A stretch of DNA of 64,000 nucleotides from Saccharum officinarum (taxonomy: Eukaryota; Streptophyta; Magnoliopsida; Poales; Poaceae), in contig CM036159.1 in assembly GCA_020631735.1 (NCBI GenBank), forward strand, positions 19,693,511 through 19,757,510. The letters are read 5' to 3'. Made by a program: the position numbers and the translations under genes. Shown piece by piece: positions 32,984 through 44,849 of the stretch. The notes beneath the pieces were generated by a model. The model searched no databases. It had not been told where the DNA came from and saw only the letters and a list, made by a program, of their open reading frames with translations. Numbering within the stretch: the first letter of the stretch is position 1; each line of letters begins with the position of its first letter.

Positions 32984-35900
32984 CTAAGCGCCACAATCAG
33001 AGGTGTCGGAATCGCATGTAAGCTCAAAAGCTGATTCCTGATGACCCTCCAATGAATCCCTCAGAACAGCATCAACAGAAGACCTCTCAATTTCTTCATG
33101 TGCACAATTATCCAGATAAAGTGCTCTGCAGGTGTGTTCATGAACTGATTCCGTATGACCTTCCGATGAACCCATAAGAACAGCTTCAACAGAACAGCTT
33201 TCAAATTCTTCATGCTCATTTTTTTCCAGATAAATTGCTTCTCTATGAGTAGTGCCCAATGTTTCTCTTTGTGAGTGCACAGACGACAAATGAGTCTGAG
33301 CTTCATTACTTGCTGATTTTAGTGGAGTAACAGCAAGTAACAGTGTAAATCCAATTGATGCACATGAAGCTAGGACTACAACAGAATATGGAAGTATGGC
33401 AGGGCTTCCAGTATCTCCTTTCAGGTTGTTTGTCCAAGTGCTATCACCAAACAGAATTTCTGCTGTGAAAATTATATTTGTGATCACCGCAAGAAGGAAT
33501 GCAAGGAAGGCAAAAATTTCAACACATAAAGCTATCCTGTATCTTCCCATCAATAATCTTGATGAAGAAACACGTAAAATGGGTATAATCGACGAAGGAA
33601 GAAACATAGCCTGGATAACTGGGCACATAATAAGTAACTGATATATCCCTTCAGAACCAGCAACCTTCGTACAGTAGATAGTAAGAATCATGGCCAAACC
33701 CTTATGTAGCAGATGATGTGCCGAAAGAGGCAGTTTAACACCAAAGAAGTTCTCTGAAATTACATCACCACTAACAATGCATGTCAATGAGATGATATGG
33801 CTTGAAAAGAGAAGGATCACTAATAGCACAATTGGTGCTGCAGGATTTGTGAATATCTGCAGAAGGCAAGAATCCACAGAAGTCAGGAAGGGGTTCCATG
33901 CAGAATCCAAACTAAAAATACTTATTAATATGCATCAACCAGAAACTTAAGTTGTTTATGAGTGGGAAGTAATATGCTTATAAATCAATGTAAGCACTGA
34001 TTTTTATTCTCCTTAACACCTATGGATGAACTAAAAAGCATTACAGTTATCATTTTCTTAAAATTGTGCCAGCCAGGTCCCAGACCTGACCTACTGAAAC
34101 AATGCTGTATATAAGTTCAATGCACCAAGCAGTTCATCAAAAAGCTTAACTTGTTGAGGGAAGGTAGACATCATATTCATAATTCAACAATTTCAGGCAA
34201 TTGCAAATCCAAACAAGCAAGGCATAAAAGAAATGCAACATGCTGAACTCGTGGTACTTTTTCTTGGCAATTATTAAAAAAACAATAGATGCCAGGATTT
34301 GACAAATAGACAGAAGCTGGAGATACAAACCTGGTGCATTAGCTCCATAGCATCTTGAAAGTTCATTACCAATGTGTCACTGGATTCATCTGCTGCTGAG
34401 CTCAGGAGAATATAATTCACAAGGAAAATCCCAGTAAATATAAATAATATAGAGAAAAGGTGGTCGTGGAACAGGGAACCAAGGGTATGGACTGAAGATC
34501 TTCTCTGGACCTGCACATATGATATCTGAATCAGTATACAACAAACCACAGAAAATCAAATAAGCAGAGAAAAGAAAAGAATGATTTGCTTAGTGAAATG
34601 GAAGAGAAAGGACAAAAGTACATTCCAACCAGCTTCTTGGTTAGAGCGGAAAACCCTGGGGGTCTGGGGATCACTGAAACCCCTGTGCCGGTCTGCGTTC
34701 CAAGCCTGGTACCTCTCCTCAAGGATGTACCCAGGAGGTGTCTCCCCAAGATCTTTTTTTTTTAAAGTACATTCCAACCACTTGACATGTATCTTTTTTT
34801 TTCAAACGGTCGGCAGGAGATCTGCCGAACTTGTATTGATATAGAAGGACCACTTGACATGTATCATGAATTACCATAACTAAAAACACTAACAACCTTA
34901 ACACCATTTATTTCTTGATGAAGATCGATTCATAAGTAATGGATCATAACAGGCAATACAGAGGACTTGTTTCTTATTATGAGAACTCTGACAACACGAA
35001 AGAACCATCTAGTGACATAGGCTGCTTCAAATACGAAAGCAGCACAACCAAACACCAGTAATCTATTCATGAATCATGACAGAGCACTTTCTTACTCTGT
35101 TTTCATTACATTTGAAAGGCCAACTCAAACATGAAGCAGCACAACCAAACACACCGAACCTGGGCACTAATCTGCACCTGAACTCTAATCTGGACACAAA
35201 AGATTGTTTGCTAACAACATTCAGCACTCCCATGGCCAGCCACATTTTCCCAGACATCACTTTTCATTACATTCAGCACCCTGAGGCTTATTGTTGTTGG
35301 ATCACCTTCAACGTGCAAGACACATTCATTCATTCAGGATTGATAAGAAAACTTAATGGAAGATAAGTTGGCAAAGCTAAGTGCTTGTACATGCCATCTG
35401 AAAACTTTACCTAAGCATTAGCAAGAGGCTTTAGAAGTTAGAACTTACCTGAACAAATGCTGAATGAGTATAAAAGTTGTGTACTATTATATTTGTGCCA
35501 AGAAGAGCCATCAATGAGTAAGCGCTTTCACCACTCAACTTGGGGAACATCACATTCATATTGACTGGGGTATGGGGGTGACTGATTAATAAACCAAGCA
35601 CAAAACAAAGAAGTGTAAATCCAGCTATGCAGGCGTTAAATATCCCAGCCACCTTCTTATCCTATAATGAGCACGAGTAAGAAACTAGAATTACATAAGG
35701 TCTTAGACTTAAGAAGATAATCTTTTTATGATGGGGTTATTTGGGGATTTAAAGATTTACCAAACGAGAGAGCGTGTATGGTAGTAGACTAACTACAACA
35801 CTTGCAAAACATATGGCTGTGATAAGATCATCGTGTTCAAACACAATGTTGAACCCCACTGCCATGCCTGCAATCTAAACTAGCCAAATGTTAAGTGTTT

Positions 35901-37257
35901 AAAAGACGAGAACTATGATGTGCTCTGGTAAGCAGTAACAAGTACTCATAAACTAAATGCATGCATAGCATGATCACATAAACATCCCAGAATGAAGCAC
36001 AGCAGAGCGAGAAATCTATAGTTTGTAGGCGTACCATTGTCAATTCAGAGGTCAACAAGGATAGCCATGCCTGAAGACCGAGAACAACACATATCACCTG
36101 ACTGTATTCCTGGCAGCAGATCTATCAGTCATGTAGAAGTACAGAAAGTAAGGTTAATATCTCCCAAAGCCTATGCAGGAAATAGTTTAAGATGATTTAG
36201 AATGAAAGGAGCATTTACTTGATAGAACTTAACCCCAAGCTATAAAGTTTATCGTTGACAGTTCTTGTTTCTTATCTACACCTAATATGTAATATTAAAA
36301 GAAGGAATTTTCTTTCTCCAAATTTTCATCCATCACTTGGTCCCCCAGTATGTCTATCCCTCCACTCCCCGGCCATAAGAGTCCTGGTCGGTTTTACTAA
36401 GAGTACGAGTACGTGACGAATTAGAGATAAGAATCCTAATTGGTTTACTATCTCGTCCGTGACCTGAACTCACGACCTGTGTTCATATGAGTCAAAATAG
36501 CGCGCGTCTAACCACAGTAGAGTCCGATTCCAAGACGTATTGGAACGGATGACACAACACAAAAGCATGTTTGCTAGTTGAAAGAAAAGTCAGAGATTAA
36601 AAATGATAACTTGGTTTCCTGTGATCTATACTCTCATTGTATCCATGAAACTGAGATTATTGTGAGTAAATACTGTATTTTTGAAAGTCCTCACCAGCAA
36701 CCCAGAAATAATGTTAACAATAACAAGTAATAATACAGGCACACAGCACAAAGTAACTAATTAAGTTACATTGCGTTTCAGTGTTTCATTCAGAAAGCGG
36801 TACACTTCTTTTTTAGGCTCTGAGATCTCTTTAGATTGCATCTAACAGCAGTGATACAAGCATCCAGGACTTGAGAATCCAAGCCCGTCCTTGTCTACTC
36901 GAAGATAATTGAGAAGCCAAATCATTGTTATGAATTGCATAAGAAATGTTAACATTTTCGAGGTTATGTTAAGCTAGTAAGCTCTAGAATATCAGCTAAA
37001 ATTAGTGAGATCTCTGCACGGTGGTTGTAGTGACTGGCAAAAGTTCTACAAATTGTCTCTGAAGCAAGAACAACAAAGTGCTCAGTAAGTCGTACCTTGG
37101 CAAGGTTCTTCCCAGTGACCATGCCGATACAAGTTGACAGATATTGACACAAAATGGCTGAGAAATTGAAGAGCAGCACCAGTAGCACAAGATCATAGCC
37201 GAACCGAGATCCAGCATCCACTGCTACCAACCACTTTCCAAGGTCAATATATGCCAT
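32984..37257 (-). CDS. EIN2-like NRAMP-domain membrane protein with short tail (possibly a pseudogene)
   Basis: Six exons join in phase 0: 37257-37096, 36121-36035, 35874-35761, 35661-35449, 34510-34331 and 33856-32984 (542 codons plus TAG). Signatures of the EIN2 membrane domain are AYIDLGKW, FGYDLVLLVLLFNF, ILCQYLSTCIGMVTGKNLA, SLLTSELTM, FPKLSGESAYSLMALLG, GSLFHDHLFSILFIFTGIFL and AGSEGIYQLLIMCPVIQAM. EIN2 sits in the ER membrane, and its cleaved cytosolic C-terminus carries ethylene signalling to the nucleus. Here that half is missing: a TAG ends the frame after about 100 tail residues, and 69 further in-frame codons with EIN2-like text (SVGVEWTQPVPE) reach a TGA at 32771-32773. The tail has a tandem 38-39 residue duplication (33244-33014). 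The N-terminus is unresolved: the frame upstream of 37257 reads DDAQHNLFRTLGPTLVIS back to a TAG without an ATG. It may be a short EIN2 paralogue or a relic. No membrane-domain exon has a frameshift. Confidence 0.78.
33014..33244 (-). repeat. Tandem 38/39-codon duplication in the EIN2-like tail
   Basis: The first unit (33244-33128) begins REAIYLEKNEHEEFES and the second (33127-33014) begins RALYLDNCAHEEIERS. Both continue SVEAVL or SVDAVL, SEGH or LEGH, ES, and end at a Cys after HT or LT. DNA similarity is also clear. The duplication lies in one exon and keeps frame. Confidence 0.85.
34632..34763 (+). mobile_element. SINE with T-run 3' end and perfect 17-bp target duplication
   Basis: The insert is 132 bp and is bounded by identical 17-bp copies of AAAGTACATTCCAACCA at 34615-34631 and 34764-34780. 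It starts GCTTCTTGGTTAGAGCGG, where TGGTTAGAGCGG fits a polymerase III A box. It ends GATC followed by about ten T. A T-tract at the 3' end is characteristic of several Poaceae SINE families (p-SINE1, Au). It lies in the intron between exons 35661-35449 and 34510-34331 of the EIN2-like gene. Confidence 0.8.
34794..34848 (-). mobile_element. 55-bp truncated retroposon tail with perfect 17-bp target duplication
   Basis: Identical 17-bp sequences ACCACTTGACATGTATC flank the insert at 34777-34793 and 34849-34865. On the minus strand it reads CCTTCTATATCAATACAAG, TTCGGCAGATCTCCTGCCG, then CCGTTTGAAAAAAAAA, an A-tail. It is a severely 5'-truncated non-LTR retroelement end. Its left target duplication overlaps the right target duplication of the SINE by four bases. 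Confidence 0.8.
36380..36545 (-). mobile_element. Possible degenerate SINE in an EIN2-like intron
   Basis: On the minus strand TGGTTAGACGC (near 36518-36508) resembles an A box and GAGTTCAGGTC (near 36475-36465) a B box, at the right spacing. The downstream body is not recognised and no tail or target duplication was seen. The region lies upstream of the exon at 36121-36035. Confidence 0.3.
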
Positions 37258-38488
37258 CGAAATCACGAGTGTTGGTCCAAGGGTTCGGAAAAGGTTATGC
37301 TGAGCATCATCAGCAGCCAGAGATCTATGCTCTGCACACTATTCATGGTGCAGAAATAACGCTAATCAGCAAAATTTCAGTATGGAATATGGACCCAGAC
37401 CACTAAACCTAATAGCCAACAGTTGATCAAACTCAGGCCCTCTTGACTCTCTCTTTATGATCCTAATAGTCGACTACTAATCTTCAGAGAAGACGACTAT
37501 CCACAGCACTGTAAAAACCCAGGGCCGGCCACTAGTGATGGGCGTCTTCCTCCCAACCACAGCCTTTAACTTGCTTCAGAAAGATTTACACCACATAATT
37601 CTTGCAAGGATGTGGACTACTATCATACTATGGCTGAGAGGATAACATGTCTTTCCTTACGGAAATGGTGAGAGCACTGTAGAAGCAACCATGAACTAGT
37701 GATGGGGTGTCTTCCTCCCGACCAAAATCTCCAATATATATCTTCAAGAGGGGCGAAAGCTTAGGTTTCTCTACCACAATTTTCAGGATCTTGCGCCCAT
37801 GGAGGTAATAAACCTTAACAGCTAACACCGAGCCACCTGCAACATGATCAAAGCACCATATTATCATACAGAGCCCAAGCAATCGAAAAAGAAACACGCA
37901 TCAAGGCAGAAAGTAGTCAGACTAAGAATCCTCTTCCCAACAAAGTGTAGTTATAAAACAAAAAAAAACTTATATATAAAAAAATGAACAATGCCTCTAA
38001 AAGAGACAAATCCCTTTTCCGCTGTTACCTTTTATTCCAGGATTTTCCCCCTATTTCGCTTGGGATCCCCCTGCCACGAGAGCTCTGCACAGGGAACGAG
38101 GTAAGACCGAGAATGCGCTGTGCAAACAAAGTTGCGAGCCCTACTGATAGTGAAAGCGGATTTCTGAAAAGTTTTAGGATCTTTCTACGTTGCCTTCCCT
38201 GGCTAATGGGAGAGAACTGAAGAAGACAACTGACCCCTCTCCTCTTATCTGCTCCTCGGACATTCATCGGTGGGTGAGAAACGATGGCGGCGAGCAGGGG
38301 ATGGGCCGACGCGTCGCAGAGGCTGTACGGGACCGAGATGGAGGCGGCGGGGTGGTGGCGGCGAGCGTGACGTGGAGCCCTGGAGGAAGTACGACGCCGC
38401 GAAGAAGAGCGGGTGGCATTCGCAGCCTCGCAGTCGCAGGGCAAAGTCGGCGTGGGCCGTGGGCGGTAAAATTAGGACTGTTGTACTG
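37258..38488. other. 5' flank of the EIN2-like gene
   Basis: No confident first exon was found for the EIN2-like gene. Two related blocks at about 37503-37560 and 37685-37735 share CACTAGTGATGGG and GTCTTCCTCCC, a small diverged duplication. From about 38220 the sequence becomes GC-rich, resembling a grass promoter or 5' leader, until the assembly gap. Confidence 0.3.
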
Positions 38489-38588
38489 NNNNNNNNNNNN
38501 NNNNNNNNNNNNNNNNNNNNNNNNNNNNNNNNNNNNNNNNNNNNNNNNNNNNNNNNNNNNNNNNNNNNNNNNNNNNNNNNNNNNNNNN
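38489..38588. other. Assembly gap, 100 N
   Basis: Exactly 100 unknown bases. The sequence on the right belongs to a long-LTR retrotransposon, so the 5' part of that element may be missing from the assembly rather than from the genome. Confidence 0.99.
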
Positions 38589-38982
38589 CCCAATCCAAAT
38601 ACCCATTTTGTGACGTGGCAGCACCAGTGACTGACACGTGGCGGGCCCGGCCCGGCCCAGACCGGCCCAAACCCGGCCCGTATCCAGCCCTGACCCAGCC
38701 CACCTTGGCCGGTCAGAGTTGACCATTGACCGTTGACTAGTCAAACGGGCCCACCTGTCAATGACTCGATCGGTTTTCGGCCAATCAGAGCGTGACACGT
38801 GTCACTGCTGGATTTTTCTTTCCTTTTTCTTTTCCAGAAAATCATTTAATCTTTAAATTCATAACTAATTCATTTTAACTCAGAAAAAATACCAACCAGT
38901 TTCTAAATTTTTTCTTAAAATGAGCTCTACATCTTAGGCTTATGTTTGAGTGCATTTGGATCTTTTGAATTTCTGTTGCTTC

Positions 38983-39800
38983 CTCAAACAGATGGTCAGA
39001 CTGAAAGAGTTTAATGTTGTTTTAGAAGATATGTTAAGAGCTTGTGTGTTGTCTTCCAGAGGTCATGGGAGTCATGGTTACCGTTAGCAGAGTTCGCGTA
39101 TAATAATAGCTATCAAGAAAGTATCAAGATGGCACCTTTTGAGGCTCTGTATGGCCGAAAGTGTAGAACACCTTTAAACTGGATTGAGCCAGGAGAAAGG
39201 AGGTATTATGGTATTGACTTCATGGAGGAAGCCGAAAAGAAAGTTCATATCATCCAGCAGAATATGAGAGCAGTGCAGTCACGTCAGAAAAGTTATGCAG
39301 ATAAGAGAAGGAGACCGCTTGTGTTTGAAGTTGGTGACTATGTTTATCTAAAAGTCACGCCGATGAAAAAGAAACGGTTTGGTATACGCAGAAAGCTGGC
39401 CGCCAGATTTGTTGGACCTTACAAAATCTTGGAAAGGAAGGGTCCAGTGGCTTACAAATTGGAATTACCGGAGTCAATGGGTGCTATATTCCCAGTTTTT
39501 CACATATCACATCTCAAGAAATGTTTGCGCGTTCCAGAGAAAATAATTGAACCCGAACCCCGAAGCATAAAACTTAAGTCAGATCTGGTGTATCGTGAGC
39601 AGCCAATTCGAGTTTTGGATTCCAAAGAAAGGGCTACTCGAAACAGTGTGGTGAAAACATATAAGATACAATGGAGTCATCATGATGAGGGAGATGCATC
39701 GTGGGAAACGGGTGAATACTTACAAAAAGCATACGAAGATTTTTATAATAAATGGTTCGTAACCCAAATCTCGGGACGAGATTTTTATAAGGGGGAGGGC
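38983..39800 (+). pseudogene. Chromovirus integrase C-terminus with chromodomain (Tekay-like)
   Basis: The fragment opens with the integrase motif PQTDGQTERV and, after a frame change near 39012-39040, continues through WLPLAEFAYNNSYQESIKMA, FEALYGRKCRTPL, KSYADKRRRPL, FEVGDYVYLKV and FPVFHISHLKKCL. A chromodomain-like segment (YKIQWSHHDEGDASWE) follows. Just after that frame a polypurine tract (AAGGGGGAGGG) abuts the LTR at 39801. The upstream gag, protease, RT and RNase H parts are absent; 38589-38982 looks like other retroelement sequence joined to the integrase. The clade name Tekay/Del is inferred from the chromodomain and very long LTR. Confidence 0.85.
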
Positions 39801-42800
39801 TGTAACACTCCGGTGTTACGCAATGCATTGCATGACAATCATATTGCATGGCATTTCATATCATCATAATCATGTGTGATAATGTTATAATTTGAATGAA
39901 ATAAAAGCTTGGAAATAATATATGTGATGAAATATATTAATATGATAATCACATTACACCAAAAATCTTGCAACTATAAATTTTACATCACTTGGAACCT
40001 TAGTTCAATTTTTGGAGCAACCAGATGACTCTAAATTTTGTCAAAAACTTATTCAAAAATATTAATTCTAAATATTCAAAAATACTATCTATTTTAGCTT
40101 TTATTCTGCCATTTAAAATCTATTAAGAATTTTCACTTGGCCCCTTAATCAAAGTTGTAGAGAATTTAATTCTAAGCAACTTTTATTTTTGGGTCAATTC
40201 CAGAAAAGGTCTTTTTCTGTTCAAATTTGTGTTTGAAAACTGCATTTGAAATTGTTTGGAAATTAGAAATTTGAAAAATCCATTTCAAACCTTAGCAGGC
40301 CACCGCCTCGGTTTTGGCCCGCTGGCCGAAGCGGCCCGCGTCCACCCCTCCCTCCTCCTCCGCCGCGCGCCCGCAGCCGCCTCCGCACGGCCCGGCCCAG
40401 CCGGCCCCCTCCCTCTTCTTCCCGCTCTCGCCGCGCGCGCTGGCGCCCCGGCAGCAAACGCTCGCCGCGTGGCGTTCGCATGCCGGCAAAGCCACCGCGT
40501 GGCCACCGTGGACCCCGCGCCCGCATCCAGCTTCAAAAACAACCGAGCGCTGGGTCTCCCTCCCATTTTCCGCCTCGCCTGCTCCCTCTCTTCCTCCCTC
40601 CGGTGACAGCCGCAGCGGAACGCCGCTTGTCACCGTGCTCCGCCACCGTCTTCGCCTTGTTCCTGCTCCGGTGGACCACCTCCGTCCAATTAGCCGTGCC
40701 CGAGGCTCCGCCCCATCCTCCCCTCCTCCGAACGAGCACCGCCATCCCCTCCTTGGCCACGGTAGGGCTCAATTTCTGCTCGCCTCGCCGCGCCACCGCG
40801 GCGGTGCCGCCGCGCCGAGCTTCGCCACCGCCTCACTAGTCCTCTCTCTGCCCTCCCGCGTCGCCTTCACGTGTTAGCCACTCTCTGGCGAACGTGTTGC
40901 GCGCGCTAGTCGGCCTCGGTTTGGCCGGAGCCGGCCGTTGGCCCGCGACCGTCGCCGCGGCGTCGAAGCCGTGAACGCCGGCGACCGCGCTCGGTTCCCC
41001 CCCCCTCGGTGGGCTGGGCTGCGCTATGGGCCGAGCCCCGAGCAGGCCGGCTCGGTTGTTTCCCCGCGCGCGCAAGCCGGGCCACGACGGCCATGGGCCG
41101 CTTGATTTCCCGGGCCGGCCCAGTGCCGTTATAAAAATCCATTTCCATTTCTTTTATTATTCTTGTTGAAAATGCTTTGGAAAAAATGTTTTAGTAGTCA
41201 TTTCAGCTCTAAAAATTGTGAAATAAATTTCTAGGGATTCATTGGAACCAGATCTACAATCTAAAAATATTGCATGTCATTTTTGGAATACTTTTCTGTA
41301 GAGCTTTAATTAATTCTTAATATTGCTGATATCTTGTAAAATAGCTAGTAAATCCTATATGTATTAGAAAAATATGATTTTTAAGTTTGTTGATCTTCAT
41401 ATATCATGTACTTACTAGGAAAAATATTTTCATGCATGTGCTGTGGGAAAATGTTGAGGTGTAGTTCAAGTGCCTTTAATGGCTGATTTTTGTTATTTTT
41501 GCTAGAGAGCAAACTTTGTATAAAACATGCATGTGATAATTGTTGTACAGTCATAGTATGCTATAAAGAACCTAGGAAAAATATTAATTCTGTTGTTTGA
41601 CACTTTCCATAGTACAAAGTAATTTCATGCTCATTTTTATGCTATAGCTTGTCATTTTTGTATAGGATGGTTTACTTATCCAAATGCCATGAAATTTTTA
41701 TGGTAGTCTGTTTAGAGTAGTATTATGCTACTGTAATTTTCTTAGATTTTTAGGAGCATCAGAAATATATGTTGCTATTCAAACCTACTATTATTACTTA
41801 GGGTTTAAGCAAGTGTTGCTTTAAGTGTGATTAAGAAATTAGTAAAGCTTTGGTGTATCTTTGAAGCATTTCATAAGATAGGTTAACTTAACATAATAGT
41901 AGTAAAAGAGAATGCAGTAGATGACATGTGCTTGTAGTGTATAGTTTCTTGGATGATGTTGACTACCTTGCATTTCAACATATTCATTGCATTCATCTCC
42001 TTCGATGCACACTTGCATACTCACTTACGCACATTGCATCATACAGGATCGCAAACCGAGAACCCAGTCGTCTTACCCGAGGAGCCAGAGGAGCAGATCG
42101 AGGCGCAGCAGCAGGAGGTGACCGAAGCCGAAGAAGAGGTCGGTGAAGATCTCCCGGAGTGCCCCGATCACCGTCCGAGCTCCTTCGAGAGAGGCAAGCC
42201 CCGGAGCATTTCTCTCCCGGTTTGCAAATAATTTATTATTAACTTTACTTAATTTGATGCATTACGTTTAGGAGTTGTTTGCAAACGTTGCCGCATTATA
42301 CCTTGCTTACCTTTGTTATATTATATCCTTGTTACCCTGGTATCCGCAGTCGAGTCAGTGCTTAGCTTGCTTAGACCGGTAGAAGTCGGGTGATTTCCTG
42401 TCACCTGCGAGCTGTAGGTGGTTACCTGGATCTGTTTGGATGACTATGAAGTCATGGTATAACTAAGTGTGAAATGAATTTGAGACCGGGCGGAAACTTG
42501 CAGGGTTTCGGACTGTAGTGTTTTCCGTCTGTGTCGATTAAGGACCGTCCGTTGTTGTCCCTCGGGTCATGTTGAACGCATGCCTCACATTTAGCTAGCC
42601 GGATAAAGTACCTTCCGACGCGAAACTAGGAGATTATTCGGGCCGAGTGGATTGCCCGCAACGCACTGTACCGGAGCAGTAGTGGCAGGATACGGGGGCG
42701 CGATGATAAGGCCAAAGAGCAGTCGGGCGGCCCCCGGGTACAAGTGGTTCCTAGCAAGCTCGCGACTTTACCTGAATGGTTGACTCAGTGACCAACACCT

Positions 42801-44849
42801 CACTTTAGCGGGTGAGTGAGGTTTGTATGAGGAATAACTTACCAGCTGGTTAATAATCGATTCGAATCGCCATCGTTTACTGGATAGTGAACACTTGACT
42901 TGAGCTACTTCATCGTAGTAATATTGATGGAACACTTGGACAGTTATATGAATTATGACATAATGGAAGTTGTTATTGATCAGTGGTTATCATTGCCTGT
43001 TTAATCCCATGATTACTTTAGTACAGGTGCAAATGTAGTTGACAGGATAATAAAGATTTAACTTGATGCATAGCTGTTGTAAAGGTTTTCATAAATGCTA
43101 AAAATGCCTTTTGCAAATGAGTCAGCTACCCCACCAAAAAACCTATCATGATTCCTTGGTGTCTTTTATTTCTGGTTTTTGACGGGTAAGTCTAGCTGAG
43201 TACCTTCTCGTACTCAGGGCTTTGTTCCCACTTGTTGCAGATGGACAGATGTACTATGGTTATTGTATCAACTGTCTCTACCCTGCGATGGGCGAAGCTT
43301 AGGACCATGGGCAATGGTCATTCACTACTTCTCGCCTGATGCTTTTGCTGGAAATGATCACAAGCTGGCACTTTATCTCAAAACAATGTGTGTGTGCGTG
43401 TTTTAAACTAATGCTTCCGCTACTTTTATTCGAACCTGGTTTGAAATAACTATGTTTAAACTCCGATGTATTTTGTGCCACGAACTTCTATGTAACTTAT
43501 GATGGTAACCGTTAAACTTAGTACGATCTTGGCTGTCATGTGAAATGGTTTGAAATCCGTTGAGATTTCACGGACTACCGGGTTATACGGGCTTAAGTTT
43601 GTTAAATTGTCCTTCCGTTGGATGATTTCCTACTTAATCTCGTATAATTGGGCGGTTCTGTTACAATACCTATGGCGGGTATATTGAGAGGTGAACTGGG
43701 GTGTTGGTTATCCCTGGTGGAGGTGCTGTCGTGGCACGGGGAAGACGGTGTCTCCCCTTGAGAAGACATCCTGTCTGGTCACCCTAAGGACTGGTATGTC
43801 TTGAGAACCGGACCATGGGACCTTCGTGCACACCACTCGCTCCCGATGGGCGGGAGACAATTACCCGACTGACTAGGGCGGTACCACTACTACTAGGTTA
43901 GAAGGTGATAGTGTAGGGAGGTACGGGCATGGGGACCCACACCCTCCTAAGACAGCGTAGTGACCCTGGGGGTCCGGTACTACGTCTCACAGTCTCAGCG
44001 TTTCGGTGGATGCCGGGGTGGCCCAGGGCTGAGTGGTAGGGTGGTACTGTATCGGTTGGAAGGCAGTTGGAATCAGCCTAGACGAGCCGGATCGTCGAGG
44101 ATGGCGATCTTGTGGATTACCAGGTGTACACGCTCTGCAGAGTTGATCGATCTATACGTATAGCCACGTCCGCGGATATGGACATTCCCATGACCTACGC
44201 TTCACTTGATTAGATGAGAGGAGTCCTTTCTACCTTTCCCCGGGTTCTGTGTCGGATTCCGGCTTTGGCCGTTGAGACGAGATCTGAGTGGGAGTCAATC
44301 TCGTCGCCTAGAGAGAGTGTGAGATGAGATGTGTTGTGTGTGGTGGGATTGGGAAAATGTGTGACTAAGATGAGATAAAAACTGAGGAATATCTTATTAA
44401 AATATTAACTACTTGCATAGGAAACCCACAGCCTAAGTAGGTCTCTTTCTACTTCCCTCAATGCATTCCACTTTCCACAAAGCATTGCAAGCATAGGGTG
44501 GGCGATGCGTGGCTAGTACCAAGTGTACTGATAGATTTTTGACAGGTTCTGAGCCCGAGTACGACTACGAGGGTGATGATTGGGAGAATTAGAGGGTCTA
44601 TTCTACGCTCAAGCTGGATCCAGAAGATCTTTTCCGCTGCTATCTACGTCGGATGTTGTTCCGTATGCTTGTGTGAGTGTGTTCCGCCCTGCGAGGCGAA
44701 GAGAATAAATTATGTAAAACTGCCTATTGTACTCTGATATTCGTGCATGACTTTATGTATCGCTGAGATTTGGGTAAATTAACGGAATGTTTCGTCATTT
44801 TACACTTCGTTTCTGTGGATTTCCCTTCATGGAAATCAAGGATGTTTCA
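39801..44849 (+). repeat. Very long (about 5 kb) 3' LTR of the chromovirus
   Basis: The segment starts TGTAACACTCCGGTG directly after the polypurine tract and appears to end at AGGATGTTTCA, where MuDR-type transposase sequence resumes. Its ends, TGTAACA and TGTTTCA, are near mirror images. Inside are an AT-rich part, a GC-rich part (about 40300-41130), another AT-rich part, an acidic coding-like segment (42047-42231), and low-GC and high-GC alternations typical of large grass LTRs. With only one end of the retroelement present, the length cannot be checked against the 5' LTR. Confidence 0.65.

Noticed and set aside
37628..37897. Minus-strand frame of 89 codons upstream of the EIN2-like gene
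   Set aside because: Considered as a first exon, but it has no EIN2 similarity, no suitable start or donor joining the next exon, and contains a small local repeat.
40260..41150. GC-rich segment with frames over 180 codons on both strands
   Set aside because: It lies inside the long LTR, the translations are Ala/Pro/Arg low-complexity, and no family is recognisable.
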